A stretch of 64,000 nt of DNA from Streptomyces sp. NBC_00523 (lineage in GTDB: Bacteria > Actinomycetota > Actinomycetes > Streptomycetales > Streptomycetaceae), in NCBI RefSeq assembly GCF_036346615.1, contig NZ_CP107836.1, positions 2,046,001 through 2,110,000 on the forward strand. The letters run 5' to 3'. Below, in pieces: positions 1 to 7,988 of this stretch. The position numbers were made by a program, and so were the translations under genes. The first letter of the stretch is position 1. Each line of letters begins with the position of its first letter. A model generated the notes under the pieces. It was not told the origin of the DNA. It did not search any database and saw only the letters and a list, made by a program, of their open reading frames with translations.

Positions 1-3000
1 AGGCGGGCAGCAGGTGGACGTAGCTGGTCCCGGCGTCGGCGAGCTGCTTGAGGTGCTTCATCCCGTCGGAGCGGGTGTCGGTGAAGGCCAGGTACTCGCC
101 GGGGTGCTTGGAGGTGGGGTCCGCGATGGAGAAGTCGCGGATCTGGAGCTCCTGGATCTGCGCGTCGCGCAGCGGCACGGCGGCGGGCTTGCGCAGGGTG
201 TCCCAGCCCTTGGGGGCGAGCTTCCGGTCCTCCAGGTCCACGACGAGGCTGCGGGCGGAGTCGGTGGTGAGGGCGGTGGAGTAGGGGTCGGTGACCTTGT
301 TGGTGACGAGCTTCTGGACGGTGGGCGCCCAGACGTTCACGACGTACCGGTAGGGCTTGCCGGTCCAGCTCTTCTTCCCGGTGACGGACCAGACGCCGGT
401 GCGGTCGTCGCGCCGCATGGGCACGGTCTTCCCGTCGAGTTCGAGCGCGACGGTACGGGCGGTGGGCGCCCACACCGAGAGGGTGGGGGTGCCGTGGCGG
501 AAGACCGGGCCGAGCGCGGCCCCGCTCGCCTTCGCTCCGTAGAGGTCGTCGAGGACTCCGGCGCTCTGCACCCCGGTGGCGGCGAGCAGGGCCCCGTTGG
601 CGGCGCGCTGGGTGGCGATGAGCTGGCCGCGCAGGGCGTCGCGGACGCGGTCGCGGTCCCGGGCGTCGACGGTGAAGGCGGGGTAGTCCTTGAGGTGCGG
701 GTACTTCGCCTTCTGGGCGTCGGTGAGCGCGGCCGGGGTGAGGCGCAGCCACTGCCCCTCGTCGCTGAGGGCGCCGTCCTTGACGGTGATGCCGCCCTTC
801 TCCGCGTACACGAGCTGCTGGCTGGTGGCCTCGGTGGCCTTCACCTTCCAGACGACGGTGCCGGCGTCGATCCACTGCGCCTCGGCCTTGGTGAGGTCGG
901 GCGTCGGGACGCCTCCGGCCTGCGGGAGCAGGTAGCCGCCCCGGCCGCCGAGCATCCACACCTCGTGGCCGTACGTGGCGAGGTCGAGGGACTGGTCGCT
1001 GGGGAGGTCCTTCTCGTCGCCCCGGTGCAGGATGTAGCTGAGCGAGGTGGCCCCGTCGGCGAGCGGGACCTCGAAGGTGAGCCCGGAGGCGTCCTTCTTC
1101 ACGGGCTGGAGCGGCTTGGCCCAGTCCGTGGGCTCCTTGGCGCCGGTCCAGGTGTGCAGCCCCCAGCCGTCGTAGTCGCCGTCGGCGCGGTAGTAGTGCA
1201 GGACGGCCTTGGTCTTGTCCTGCTCCGGGTAGGCCCCGTCGGGTGCGGTGCCGGCCTGGCCGTCCTCGCCCTGCGCGATCCACACCTCACCGGTCTCGGC
1301 GAGGTCCACGGTGCGCTCGGGCCCGTCGGTGGTGCCGGACTTCTCGACGGTGTACGGGACGGTGGCGGCGCCCTCGGGCACCTTGATCCACGCGAACGCG
1401 CCGTACGCGTCGCGCCCCGCGAAGTCGGCCGTGGTCTCGCCGGACTTGACCTGCCAGCCGTCGTAGTCGCCGTCGGCGCGCTTGTAGTGGACGACGGCGT
1501 AGTCCCGCTCGACCGCGACGGGCTTGGCGGGGGCGGGCGCCTGTCCGGCGGTGGAGGAGGCGGTGGCGCTCGCGGTGCGGCCGGTGCGGTCCACCACGAC
1601 GGCCTTGTAGCGCAGCGGTGTTCCGGCGGCGGTCCTGTCGCTCAGCGTCTGGGTGACCTTGTACGGGGCGTGGTCGGCGGTGCCGAGGGTGGTCCACTTG
1701 CCGTTGCCGGTCTGGGCGGCGAAGACGACCCGGTTCAGCGAGCCGCCGTCCACGTCGGCGGTCAGCTCGACGGTGCCGGTGGCGCCCGCGGCGGGGGCCT
1801 TCAGGGTGACGGAGGGCTTGGCGGTGGGGGCCGCGAGGGGCTCGGCCGCGCGGAGCACGAGGCTCGACAGGGCCGGGACGGTGACGGTGACCTTCCGGTC
1901 GGCGCCGCTGCGGACCGTGCCCTTGCCGCCGTACAGCGTACGGAAGTCCATGCGGGCGGATCCGGTGGGCAGCTCGACGGTCTTCGCCGAGGTGCCGTTG
2001 TTGGTGGCGACGACGTACTCGGTGCCGCGCTTGGCGTCGGTGCGCGAGAAGGCGTACACCGGGCCCTCGGCGTACCGCTCGGTCTGGACTCCGTCGCGGA
2101 GCGCCGGGTTGTCCCGGGTCAGCTTCGAGAGGGCGGCGATGTTGCGGTAGAGCGGGTGGCTCTCGTCGTACGCGTCGGAGGCGTGCGTGCGGTCCGTGCC
2201 CAGCTCGTCGTCGTCCAGGTAGTCGGCGGTCTTCGAGGCGAACATCGTCTGGCGGGCGTCCTTGTCGCCGCCGGCGCCCGTGAAGCCCTGCTCGTCGCCG
2301 TAGTAAACGACGGGGTTGCCCCGGCCGAGGAACATCAGCTCGTTGGCGAGCTCCGCGCGCTTCACCAGCTCCGCGTCACCTGCCTCCGGGTTGTCCTGCT
2401 TGAGGAAGGTCCCGATGCGGCCCATGTCGTGGTTGCCGAGGAAGGTCACCTGCTCGTAGGCGTTGGCCTTGTCGGTGGTGTACCGGTAGTCGTCGCCGTG
2501 GACGGCGGCGAGCTTCGAGGCCGGGGCACCCTGCGAGGCGTACTGGCGGGCCGCCTCCTGGAACGGGAAGTCGAGCGTGGCGTCCAGCCGTCCCTGCGTG
2601 ACGTACGGCGAGGTGACGGCGGTGTCCGAGGAGTAGACCTCGCCGAACATGAAGAAGTCCTTGCGCCCGTGCTTGGCCGCGTACGCGTCGAGCGCGGTGG
2701 CCCACTGGGTCCAGAAGTCCATGTCGACGTGCTTGACGGTGTCGATCCGGAACCCGTCGATGTCGAAGTCGCGGACCCACTTCTCGTAGATCTTCTCCAT
2801 GCCGGAGACGACCTCGGGCCGCTCCGTCCACAGGTCGTCCAGACCGGAGAAGTCGCCGTACGTGGTGGACTCGCCCGCGTACGTCGAGTCGCCCCGGTTG
2901 TGGTACATCGTCGGGTCGTTGAGCCAGGACGGCGTCTTGCCGCCGCCGCTGACCGGCTTGTACGGGAAGGAGTCGGCGTCCGTCCTCGCCATGCCGGCGG

Positions 3001-3652
3001 CGTCGTCGAAGGGGCGCCCGTCGCGGTCGAGGTAGGGGTAGGCGCCCTTGGACCGGTAGCCGTAGGTCTTCTCGGCATAGTCGACGGTGTCGGCGGTGTG
3101 GTTGGTGATGACGTCGAAGAAGACCTTCATGCCCTTGCGGTGGGCCTTGTCGATCAGCTTCGTCAGGTCGGCGTTGGTGCCGAAGTGCGGGTCGACCTGG
3201 GTGAAGTCGGTGATCCAGTAGCCGTGGTAGCCGGCCGAGGCGTCCTTGCCGGTGCCCTGGACGGGCCGGTTCTTGAAGATCGGCGCGAGCCAGATGGCGG
3301 TGGTGCCGAGGTCCTTGATGTAGTCGAGCCGGTCGGTCAGCCCCTTGAGGTCGCCGCCCTGGTAGAACCCCTTGTCTGTGGGGTCGTAGCCGGTCTCCAG
3401 GCGCGAACCGGTCAGCCCGCCGCGGTCGTTGCGGGTGTCCCCGTTGGCGAACCGGTCGGGCATCACGAAGTAGAACTGCTCGCGGGTCAGGTCGTGCCGG
3501 GTGGCCTGGGCGGCCAGCTTGGCGTCCGAGGGCGCGGCGGGCGGCCGGGCCGCGGCGGCGGGCAGCGCGGGCACCAGGGCCGCGCACAGGGCGGCCGCGA
3601 CGACGGCTGTCGCCGTTCTGCGTGCGGGCACGCGCGGGTACGGACGTTTCAC
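1..3652 (-). CDS. pulA: secreted pullulanase/alpha-amylase fusion, C-terminus outside window
   Basis: Secreted debranching enzyme of the GH13 family, acting on alpha-1,4 and alpha-1,6 bonds of starch outside the cell. GTG start at 3652 is preceded by GAGGAG. Residues 1 to about 35 form a signal peptide with a twin-Arg-poor basic N-end. An alpha-amylase catalytic domain follows: nucleophile D304 (DGFRIDTVKH), acid E338 (MFGEVYS), D409 (GNHDMGR). Two pullulanase-associated repeats (HYKRADGDYDGW near 720; HYYRADGDYDGW near 815) lead to a CBM48-like stretch near 1045 and the start of a second GH13 module (QELQIRDFSIAD near 1160). 1217 codons are visible; family members with this layout run to about 1800 residues, so roughly a third is missing at the window edge. 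It lies 85 bp after the alpha-amylase gene on the same strand and may share its transcript. Confidence 0.93.
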   Translation of the reverse strand, partial: MKRPYPRVPARRTATAVVAAALCAALVPALPAAAARPPAAPSDAKLAAQATRHDLTREQFYFVMPDRFANGDTRNDRGGLTGSRLETGYDPTDKGFYQGGDLKGLTDRLDYIKDLGTTAIWLAPIFKNRPVQGTGKDASAGYHGYWITDFTQVDPHFGTNADLTKLIDKAHRKGMKVFFDVITNHTADTVDYAEKTYGYRSKGAYPYLDRDGRPFDDAAGMARTDADSFPYKPVSGGGKTPSWLNDPTMYHNRGDSTYAGESTTYGDFSGLDDLWTERPEVVSGMEKIYEKWVRDFDIDGFRIDTVKHVDMDFWTQWATALDAYAAKHGRKDFFMFGEVYSSDTAVTSPYVTQGRLDATLDFPFQEAARQYASQGAPASKLAAVHGDDYRYTTDKANAYEQVTFLGNHDMGRIGTFLKQDNPEAGDAELVKRAELANELMFLGRGNPVVYYGDEQGFTGAGGDKDARQTMFASKTADYLDDDELGTDRTHASDAYDESHPLYRNIAALSKLTRDNPALRDGVQTERYAEGPVYAFSRTDAKRGTEYVVATNNGTSAKTVELPTGSARMDFRTLYGGKGTVRSGADRKVTVTVPALSSLVLRAAEPLAAPTAKPSVTLKAPAAGATGTVELTADVDGGSLNRVVFAAQTGNGKWTTLGTADHAPYKVTQTLSDRTAAGTPLRYKAVVVDRTGRTASATASSTAGQAPAPAKPVAVERDYAVVHYKRADGDYDGWQVKSGETTADFAGRDAYGAFAWIKVPEGAATVPYTVEKSGTTDGPERTVDLAETGEVWIAQGEDGQAGTAPDGAYPEQDKTKAVLHYYRADGDYDGWGLHTWTGAKEPTDWAKPLQPVKKDASGLTFEVPLADGATSLSYILHRGDEKDLPSDQSLDLATYGHEVWMLGGRGGYLLPQAGGVPTPDLTKAEAQWIDAGTVVWKVKATEATSQQLVYAEKGGITVKDGALSDEGQWLRLTPAALTDAQKAKYPHLKDYPAFTVDARDRDRVRDALRGQLIATQRAANGALLAATGVQSAGVLDDLYGAKASGAALGPVFRHGTPTLSVWAPTARTVALELDGKTVPMRRDDRTGVWSVTGKKSWTGKPYRYVVNVWAPTVQKLVTNKVTDPYSTALTTDSARSLVVDLEDRKLAPKGWDTLRKPAAVPLRDAQIQELQIRDFSIADPTSKHPGEYLAFTDTRSDGMKHLKQLADAGTSYVHLLPA

Positions 3653-3737
3653 TCGGGCTCTCCTCGGAGGGGTACGGGGGTGTGCGGGGCCGGACGGGCC
3701 GCTGGGGGACGGCCCGCCCGGCGGTGGGGGGTGGAGG

Positions 3738-5453
3738 TCAGCCGCGCCAGACGTCGGTGGTCAGCGTGACCCGGCCGGAGGACGGCACCGTGGCCGTGCG
3801 GTTGGCACCGCTCTCCCAGGTCACGTTGCCGCTCGCGTCCTTGCGGATGTACTTGTACTCGAACGCGGTGCCCGCGGGCATGTTCACGTCGAGCTTCCAG
3901 ACCGGGTACGTCGCCGGGTCCAGCTTCAGCGCGCTGCCGGTGTTCCAGTTGCCGAGCGCGGACTGGTTGCCGGTGACGTAGATGTTCTGGCCCAGCTGGG
4001 TGGTGGCGTTGACGCCGAAGGAGGCGCCGGAGGTGCCGGTCCCCGTACCCGGGTCGGTGGTGCCGGTGGAGCCGCCGCAGGTGCGGGCGCCGGTGTGCAG
4101 AGCCAGCGCGGTGTTGGCGCCGAGGGTGGCGGTGAACTGGCCGGAGCCGTTGACCGTGACGCCCTTGCCGGACTGGACGTCGCAGTAGTCGCCGGCGGGC
4201 AGCGAGGTCTGGAACGTGCGCGTCAGCGAGGAGCCCTCGTGGTTGATCGCCACGTACGCCTTGGAGCCGCGCCCGAAGGCGATCCGGTCGCCGCCGTTGT
4301 CCCACCAGTTGGTGACGGCCTCACCGCGCGCGGTGTTGCGGAAGCCGACCATGGACGAGATCTCGCGCCAGGCGTGCTGGCACTTCCACCCGTCGCTGTA
4401 GCAGGCGTTCACCGTGCCGCCGTTGGGCGGACCGGCGTCCTTGTCGGACCACTCGTAGCCGGAGTGGACGTCGGGCGAGCCGTAGGGCCAGGCCAGCATG
4501 AAGACGCTGGCGAGCGTGTAGTTCGCGCCGTCCTTGTAGTTCAGCGTGTCGCCGCCCCGCTCGGTGTCGTGGTTGTCCACGAACACCGCGGCCGTCGAGG
4601 AGGGCATGAAGCCCCAGCCCTCGCCGAAGTTCTTCAGATTGGCGAGGTTCTCGTTGTTGAAGACCTGCTTGAGACTGCGGGCGTAGCGGAATTCCTGGAC
4701 GTCGCCGTTGCCCGCGTACTCGTCGGGCGAGACGGCCTCGCCGGCCCCGTAGATCGCCTCCTGCTTCCAGTAGACGCCCGGGTTGCTCAGCCGGGACTTG
4801 ATGTTGGCGAGGTCACCGGCGGGCATGTGCTTGGCCGCGTCGATGCGGAATCCGTCGACGCCGAGCGAGAGCAGGTCGTTGAGGTATCCGGCGATCTTGC
4901 CGCGTACGTAGTCCTCGCCGGTGTCCAGGTCGGCGAGCCCGACCAGCTCGCAGTTCTGGACGTTGGCGCGGTCGCCGTAGTTGCTGATCTGCGCGGTGCA
5001 GTCGTCCATGTCGGCCGAGGAGTACAGCCCCGGGTAGTTGTACTTGGTGTACGAGGTGCCGCCGGTGCCGGTGCCCGAGCCGCTGGTCATGTGGTTGATG
5101 ACCGAGTCCGCGACGACCTTGACGCCCGCGCTGTGGCAGGTGCTGACCATGTTGGCGAAGGACGTACGGTCTCCGAGCCGCCCGGCGATCTTGTAACTGA
5201 CCGGCTGGTACGAGGTCCACCACTGGCTGCCCTGGATGTGTTCCTGGGGCGGCGAGACCTGGACGAAGCCGTAGCCGGCCGGGCCGAGGGTGTCCGTACA
5301 CGCCTTGGCGACGGAGTCGAACTTCCACTCGAAGAGGACGGCGGTGACGTCCTTGGTGCCCGGGGCGGAGGCCTCGGCCGTCGTGGCGGGGACCACGAGG
5401 GCGGCGGCTCCCGCGACGAGGGCGAGCGCGGCAGACAGGGGTCTGCTGGCCAT
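3738..5453 (-). CDS. secreted alpha-amylase with CBM20 starch-binding domain
   Basis: Endo-acting alpha-1,4-glucan hydrolase, exported to degrade starch. 571 residues from ATG 5453, chosen over the longer frame because AGGAGG lies 6-7 nt upstream and a signal peptide (about residues 1-29, ending in an A-x-A region) starts there. GH13 catalytic residues are D205 (GFRIDAAKH), E232 (YWKQEAIY) and D296 (VDNHDTERG). After a short Gly/Thr/Pro linker near 470 comes a CBM20 domain ([22 protein letters not shown]) to the C-terminus. MalR-like repeats lie 85-220 bp upstream, which suggests maltose-dependent control. Related Streptomyces enzymes are called aml or amy; I do not assign a specific symbol. 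Confidence 0.95.
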   Translation of the reverse strand: MASRPLSAALALVAGAAALVVPATTAEASAPGTKDVTAVLFEWKFDSVAKACTDTLGPAGYGFVQVSPPQEHIQGSQWWTSYQPVSYKIAGRLGDRTSFANMVSTCHSAGVKVVADSVINHMTSGSGTGTGGTSYTKYNYPGLYSSADMDDCTAQISNYGDRANVQNCELVGLADLDTGEDYVRGKIAGYLNDLLSLGVDGFRIDAAKHMPAGDLANIKSRLSNPGVYWKQEAIYGAGEAVSPDEYAGNGDVQEFRYARSLKQVFNNENLANLKNFGEGWGFMPSSTAAVFVDNHDTERGGDTLNYKDGANYTLASVFMLAWPYGSPDVHSGYEWSDKDAGPPNGGTVNACYSDGWKCQHAWREISSMVGFRNTARGEAVTNWWDNGGDRIAFGRGSKAYVAINHEGSSLTRTFQTSLPAGDYCDVQSGKGVTVNGSGQFTATLGANTALALHTGARTCGGSTGTTDPGTGTGTSGASFGVNATTQLGQNIYVTGNQSALGNWNTGSALKLDPATYPVWKLDVNMPAGTAFEYKYIRKDASGNVTWESGANRTATVPSSGRVTLTTDVWRG

Positions 5454-5536
5454 GTTTTCCTCCTGCTGTGGGGGAAATGCGGGTGACGGTGCAGCCTCAT
5501 CGGCAACGCGCCCTGCCCTCAAGGCTCCTGAAGGTT

Positions 5537-5676
5537 CTTGCTGCAAGAATGCAAACCTTGCCGCAGCGAGACCGTACGAGCCCGACAGGTCCCGGTCAAC
5601 CCTTTGGACACCGCCCGCTCACATCCACGAAATACCGCGGATTTCTTCCTGCAAGGTCTTACGCAAGACATTGCAG
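5537..5676 (-). promoter_or_regulatory. MalR-like inverted repeats upstream of the alpha-amylase
   Basis: Part of the 453-bp gap (5454-5906) between divergent genes. CTTGCTGCAAG at 5537-5547 is a perfect 11-bp palindrome, followed by GCAAACCTTGC at 5551-5561. A second cluster has CTGCAAG (5649-5655), CTTACGCAAG (5658-5667) and CATTGCAG (5669-5676). The same CTTGC/GCAAG elements lie between malE and malR in this window. Streptomyces amylase promoters are known to carry such repeats, bound by MalR/Reg1; binding here is inferred. Confidence 0.6.
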
Positions 5677-5770
5677 CCCTGTTACGTTTCTCCCGACTCC
5701 GGTCCGGCCGGCCGGGGGTCCCGTTACCCCGGGCCCCACGCGCCCGGGCGGCCGGGCCGGTCAGGAACAC

Positions 5771-5832
5771 GAGAGGCACCGGCGGTCACACCTCCCCGCC
5801 GGCCCACTCCGGGCCGACCTCCGGTGCCTCTC
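5771..5832. repeat. 12-bp perfect inverted repeat with 38-nt spacer
   Basis: GAGAGGCACCGG at 5771-5782 pairs exactly with CCGGTGCCTCTC at 5821-5832. It lies upstream of both divergent genes (amylase on minus, membrane protein at 5907 on plus), so it is not an obvious terminator for either. It could be a regulator site, a hairpin in an unannotated transcript, or a relic. Confidence 0.6.
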
Positions 5833-5848
5833 CTGTGTCGACCCGCCC

Positions 5849-5890
5849 CGGGCCCGTACCCGGCCCGGGCCCGGGCCCGTACCCGGCCCG
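5849..5890. repeat. 19-bp direct repeat, 23-bp period
   Basis: CGGGCCCGTACCCGGCCCG occurs at 5849-5867 and again at 5872-5890, ending 5 bp before the putative -10 of the gene at 5907. Each copy is itself nearly palindromic (GGGCCCGTACCCGGCCC). The position over the -35 region suggests an operator or a replication-slippage product. Confidence 0.7.
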
Positions 5891-5894
5891 CGGC

Positions 5895-5900
5895 TAGGCT
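5895..5900 (+). promoter_or_regulatory. -10 element TAGGCT, leaderless start
   Basis: TAGGCT ends 6 nt before ATG 5907 and there is no Shine-Dalgarno between them. A transcript starting 6-7 nt after this hexamer would begin at the start codon, the pattern of leaderless actinobacterial genes. Confidence 0.55.
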
Positions 5901-5906
5901 CGCCCC

Positions 5907-6848
5907 ATGTGGCCAGGAGAGCAGTCGCACCCCGATCAGCCCAACACGCCCGGCACGCAGCCCGGTTCGCACCCGGCACAGCCCGGCCGCGGCACCCCCG
6001 ACTGGCACGCCGCGCCCACCATGGGCATGAGCGCCCCGGAACCGCCCCGCCCCCGCCGCAACCGGACCACGGTCGCCGTGGTGGCCGCGTCCGCCGCGGT
6101 CGTCGTGGCCTGCGCGGCCGTGGGTTACCTGACCCTCCGCGACGACGGGAACGACGAGGCCGGTCCGCGGCCGACGCCCACCGCGAGCGCGTCGGCGAGC
6201 GGCGGCGGCGGCACGGACCGGGGCGCCGGAGGCGGCGGCTCGGACCCGCTCGTCCCCGGCTGGAACACGGTGGCCAACGCCAAGCGCGGCATCAGCTTCG
6301 ACGTGCCCGCCTCCTGGAAGCGCCAGTCCGCGAGCTGGGTGAGCTACGTGACGGAGAACGACGACCCCAAGGAGAAACCGCTGGTCGCCATGATGGCCCC
6401 GGCGATCCTCAAGGAGAAGTGGTGCACGTCCGACGACGACAAGGACGGCAGCCCCGACACGTACTCGCTCGCCTCGGTCGGCACCACCGGCGAGCAGGGC
6501 GCCAAGAGCGCGGCCGAGGCCGCCGAGGACACCGCGAAGACCTGGGTCTACGGCCTCTACACCCAGCCCGACCGCTCGCGCCTGACGGTGGGTGAGCCCG
6601 AGTCGTTCCGTACGAAGTCGGGCGTCGAGGGCAGCCTCGTCACGGTCACGTCGTCCGGGTCGCCGAAGAAGGCCAAGTGCGACACCGACGGCAAGGCGAT
6701 GACGTTCGCCTTCAAGAACGCGGAGGGCAAGTTCGTCTCGTGGACCTACGTCGGAGCGCACGGCGTCCCGGACGAGGTGTCCGACGCCACGATCCGCCGG
6801 ATCCTCGGCACCGTACGCCTCTTCAAGGACGGCGACGGCGAGGACTGA
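5907..6848 (+). CDS. single-pass membrane protein of unknown function
   Basis: 313 residues. The N-terminal 53 residues are Pro/Gly/His-rich and presumably cytoplasmic, followed by basic residues and one membrane segment (about 55-77). A Gly/Ser/Thr linker leads to an extracellular domain from about residue 118 (GWNTVANAKRGISFDVP) with two Cys (KWCTSD, KAKCDTD) that could form a disulfide. The layout is that of the many actinobacterial secreted or membrane-anchored proteins with a cytoplasmic low-complexity tail. I do not recognise a functional family. It is divergent from the amylase gene and convergent with the LacI-type regulator. Confidence 0.85.
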   Translation: MWPGEQSHPDQPNTPGTQPGSHPAQPGRGTPDWHAAPTMGMSAPEPPRPRRNRTTVAVVAASAAVVVACAAVGYLTLRDDGNDEAGPRPTPTASASASGGGGTDRGAGGGGSDPLVPGWNTVANAKRGISFDVPASWKRQSASWVSYVTENDDPKEKPLVAMMAPAILKEKWCTSDDDKDGSPDTYSLASVGTTGEQGAKSAAEAAEDTAKTWVYGLYTQPDRSRLTVGEPESFRTKSGVEGSLVTVTSSGSPKKAKCDTDGKAMTFAFKNAEGKFVSWTYVGAHGVPDEVSDATIRRILGTVRLFKDGDGED

Positions 6849-6863
6849 CCCCGCCCGTCGAGG

Positions 6864-6888
6864 GCCGGGTCCCCCCTCCGGACCCGGC
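6864..6888. terminator. bidirectional terminator hairpin between convergent genes
   Basis: GCCGGGTCC (6864-6872) pairs with GGACCCGGC (6880-6888) around a 7-nt loop, in the 69 bp between the stop codons at 6848 (+) and 6918 (-). Confidence 0.55.
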
Positions 6889-6917
6889 TCCGGCTCCCTT
6901 CCCGTGCGTGTGCCCGT

Positions 6918-7988
6918 TCAGGCGCTGCGCAGCGCCGCCGTCGAGCCCCGGACCACCAGCTCCGGCTGGAACACGTACTCCGTGCGCTGTACGGGGCTGC
7001 CGCCGATCTCTTCGAGCAGCGCGCCCACCGCGGCCGCCGCCATCGCCTGCACCGGCTGGCGGACCGTGGTCAGCGGCGGGTCGGTGAACGCGATGAGCTG
7101 CGAGTCGTCGAAGCCCACCACGGACACGTCGCGCGGCACGTCGAGCCCCCGGTCCCGGGCCGCGCGGACGACGCCCAGCGCCATCAGGTCGCTGCCGCAG
7201 ACGATCCCCGTGCATCCCCGGTCGAGCAGCGCGCCCGCCGCGACCTGACCGCCCTCGACGCTGAACAGCGTGGAGCAGACCAGGAGTTCGGCGTCCGCCC
7301 GGTCCAGGCCGAGCACCGAGACCGCGGCGTCCACGAAGCCGTCCCGCTTCCGGCGCGAGGGCACATAGCGCTGCGGCCCTATGGCCAGGCCCACCCGGCG
7401 GTGGCCGAGTTCGGCGAGATGGCTCACCGCCATCCGCACGGCGGCGGTGTCGTCGGGCGAGACGAACGGGGCGCTGATCCGCTCGTTGTAGCCGTTGATC
7501 AGGACGAACGGCACCCCGCGCTCGGTCAGCGCGGCATAGCGCGCCGGGTCGGCCGAGGTGTCGGCGTGCAGCCCGGACAGGAAGACGATGCCGCCGACGC
7601 CGCGCTCGACCAGCTGCTCGACCAGCTCGTCCTCGGTGGCGCCGCCGGGCAGCTGGGTGCAGAGCACCGGCGTGTAGCCGTGGCCCGCGAGCACCTGCTC
7701 CACGGACTGGGCGAAGGCCGGGAAGATCGGGTTGGTCAGCTCGGGGGTGACCAGACCGATCAGCCCGGCGCTGCGCTGCCGCAGCCGCACGGGCCGTTCG
7801 TAGCCCAGGATGTCGAGCGCCGCGAGCACCCGCTGACGCGTGGTGTCCGCGACGCCCGGCTTGCCGTTGAGCACCCGGCTGACGGTCGCCTCGCTGACGG
7901 ACGCCTGGCCGGCGATGTCCGACAGCCTGAGCGCACCGCCCGCGCCGGGGCCCCTCGGCAGGGGGACGGACGTCACACCGTCCACCAC
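6918..7988 (-). CDS. LacI-family regulator, MalR paralogue
   Basis: 356-residue LacI/GalR repressor. N-terminal helix-turn-helix (SEATVSRVLNGKPGVA, about residues 32-47) with hinge, then a periplasmic-binding-protein-like sensor domain (GLVTPELTNPIFP, GFDDSQLIAFTDPPLTTVRQP). Recognition helix and hinge (LGYERPVRLR) are nearly identical to those of malR at 13312, so both probably bind the same kind of site. GTG start at 7988 overlaps the end of aglA by 16 bp, so it is likely translated from the mal transcript. It may act on the same operators as MalR, respond to a different sugar, or form mixed dimers; this is inference. Confidence 0.9.
   Translation of the reverse strand: MVDGVTSVPLPRGPGAGGALRLSDIAGQASVSEATVSRVLNGKPGVADTTRQRVLAALDILGYERPVRLRQRSAGLIGLVTPELTNPIFPAFAQSVEQVLAGHGYTPVLCTQLPGGATEDELVEQLVERGVGGIVFLSGLHADTSADPARYAALTERGVPFVLINGYNERISAPFVSPDDTAAVRMAVSHLAELGHRRVGLAIGPQRYVPSRRKRDGFVDAAVSVLGLDRADAELLVCSTLFSVEGGQVAAGALLDRGCTGIVCGSDLMALGVVRAARDRGLDVPRDVSVVGFDDSQLIAFTDPPLTTVRQPVQAMAAAAVGALLEEIGGSPVQRTEYVFQPELVVRGSTAALRSA

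Noticed and set aside
14..3769. 1251-codon open frame on the plus strand opposite pulA
   Set aside because: Its product is low-complexity Val/Gly/Arg-rich sequence typical of the complement of a high-GC gene; the minus strand has a clear GH13 enzyme. The same reasoning removes the other long frames opposite glnE, malE-malF, the SARP gene, htaA genes and efe genes.
5771..5832. Terminator for the alpha-amylase
   Set aside because: It lies upstream, not downstream, of both flanking genes.
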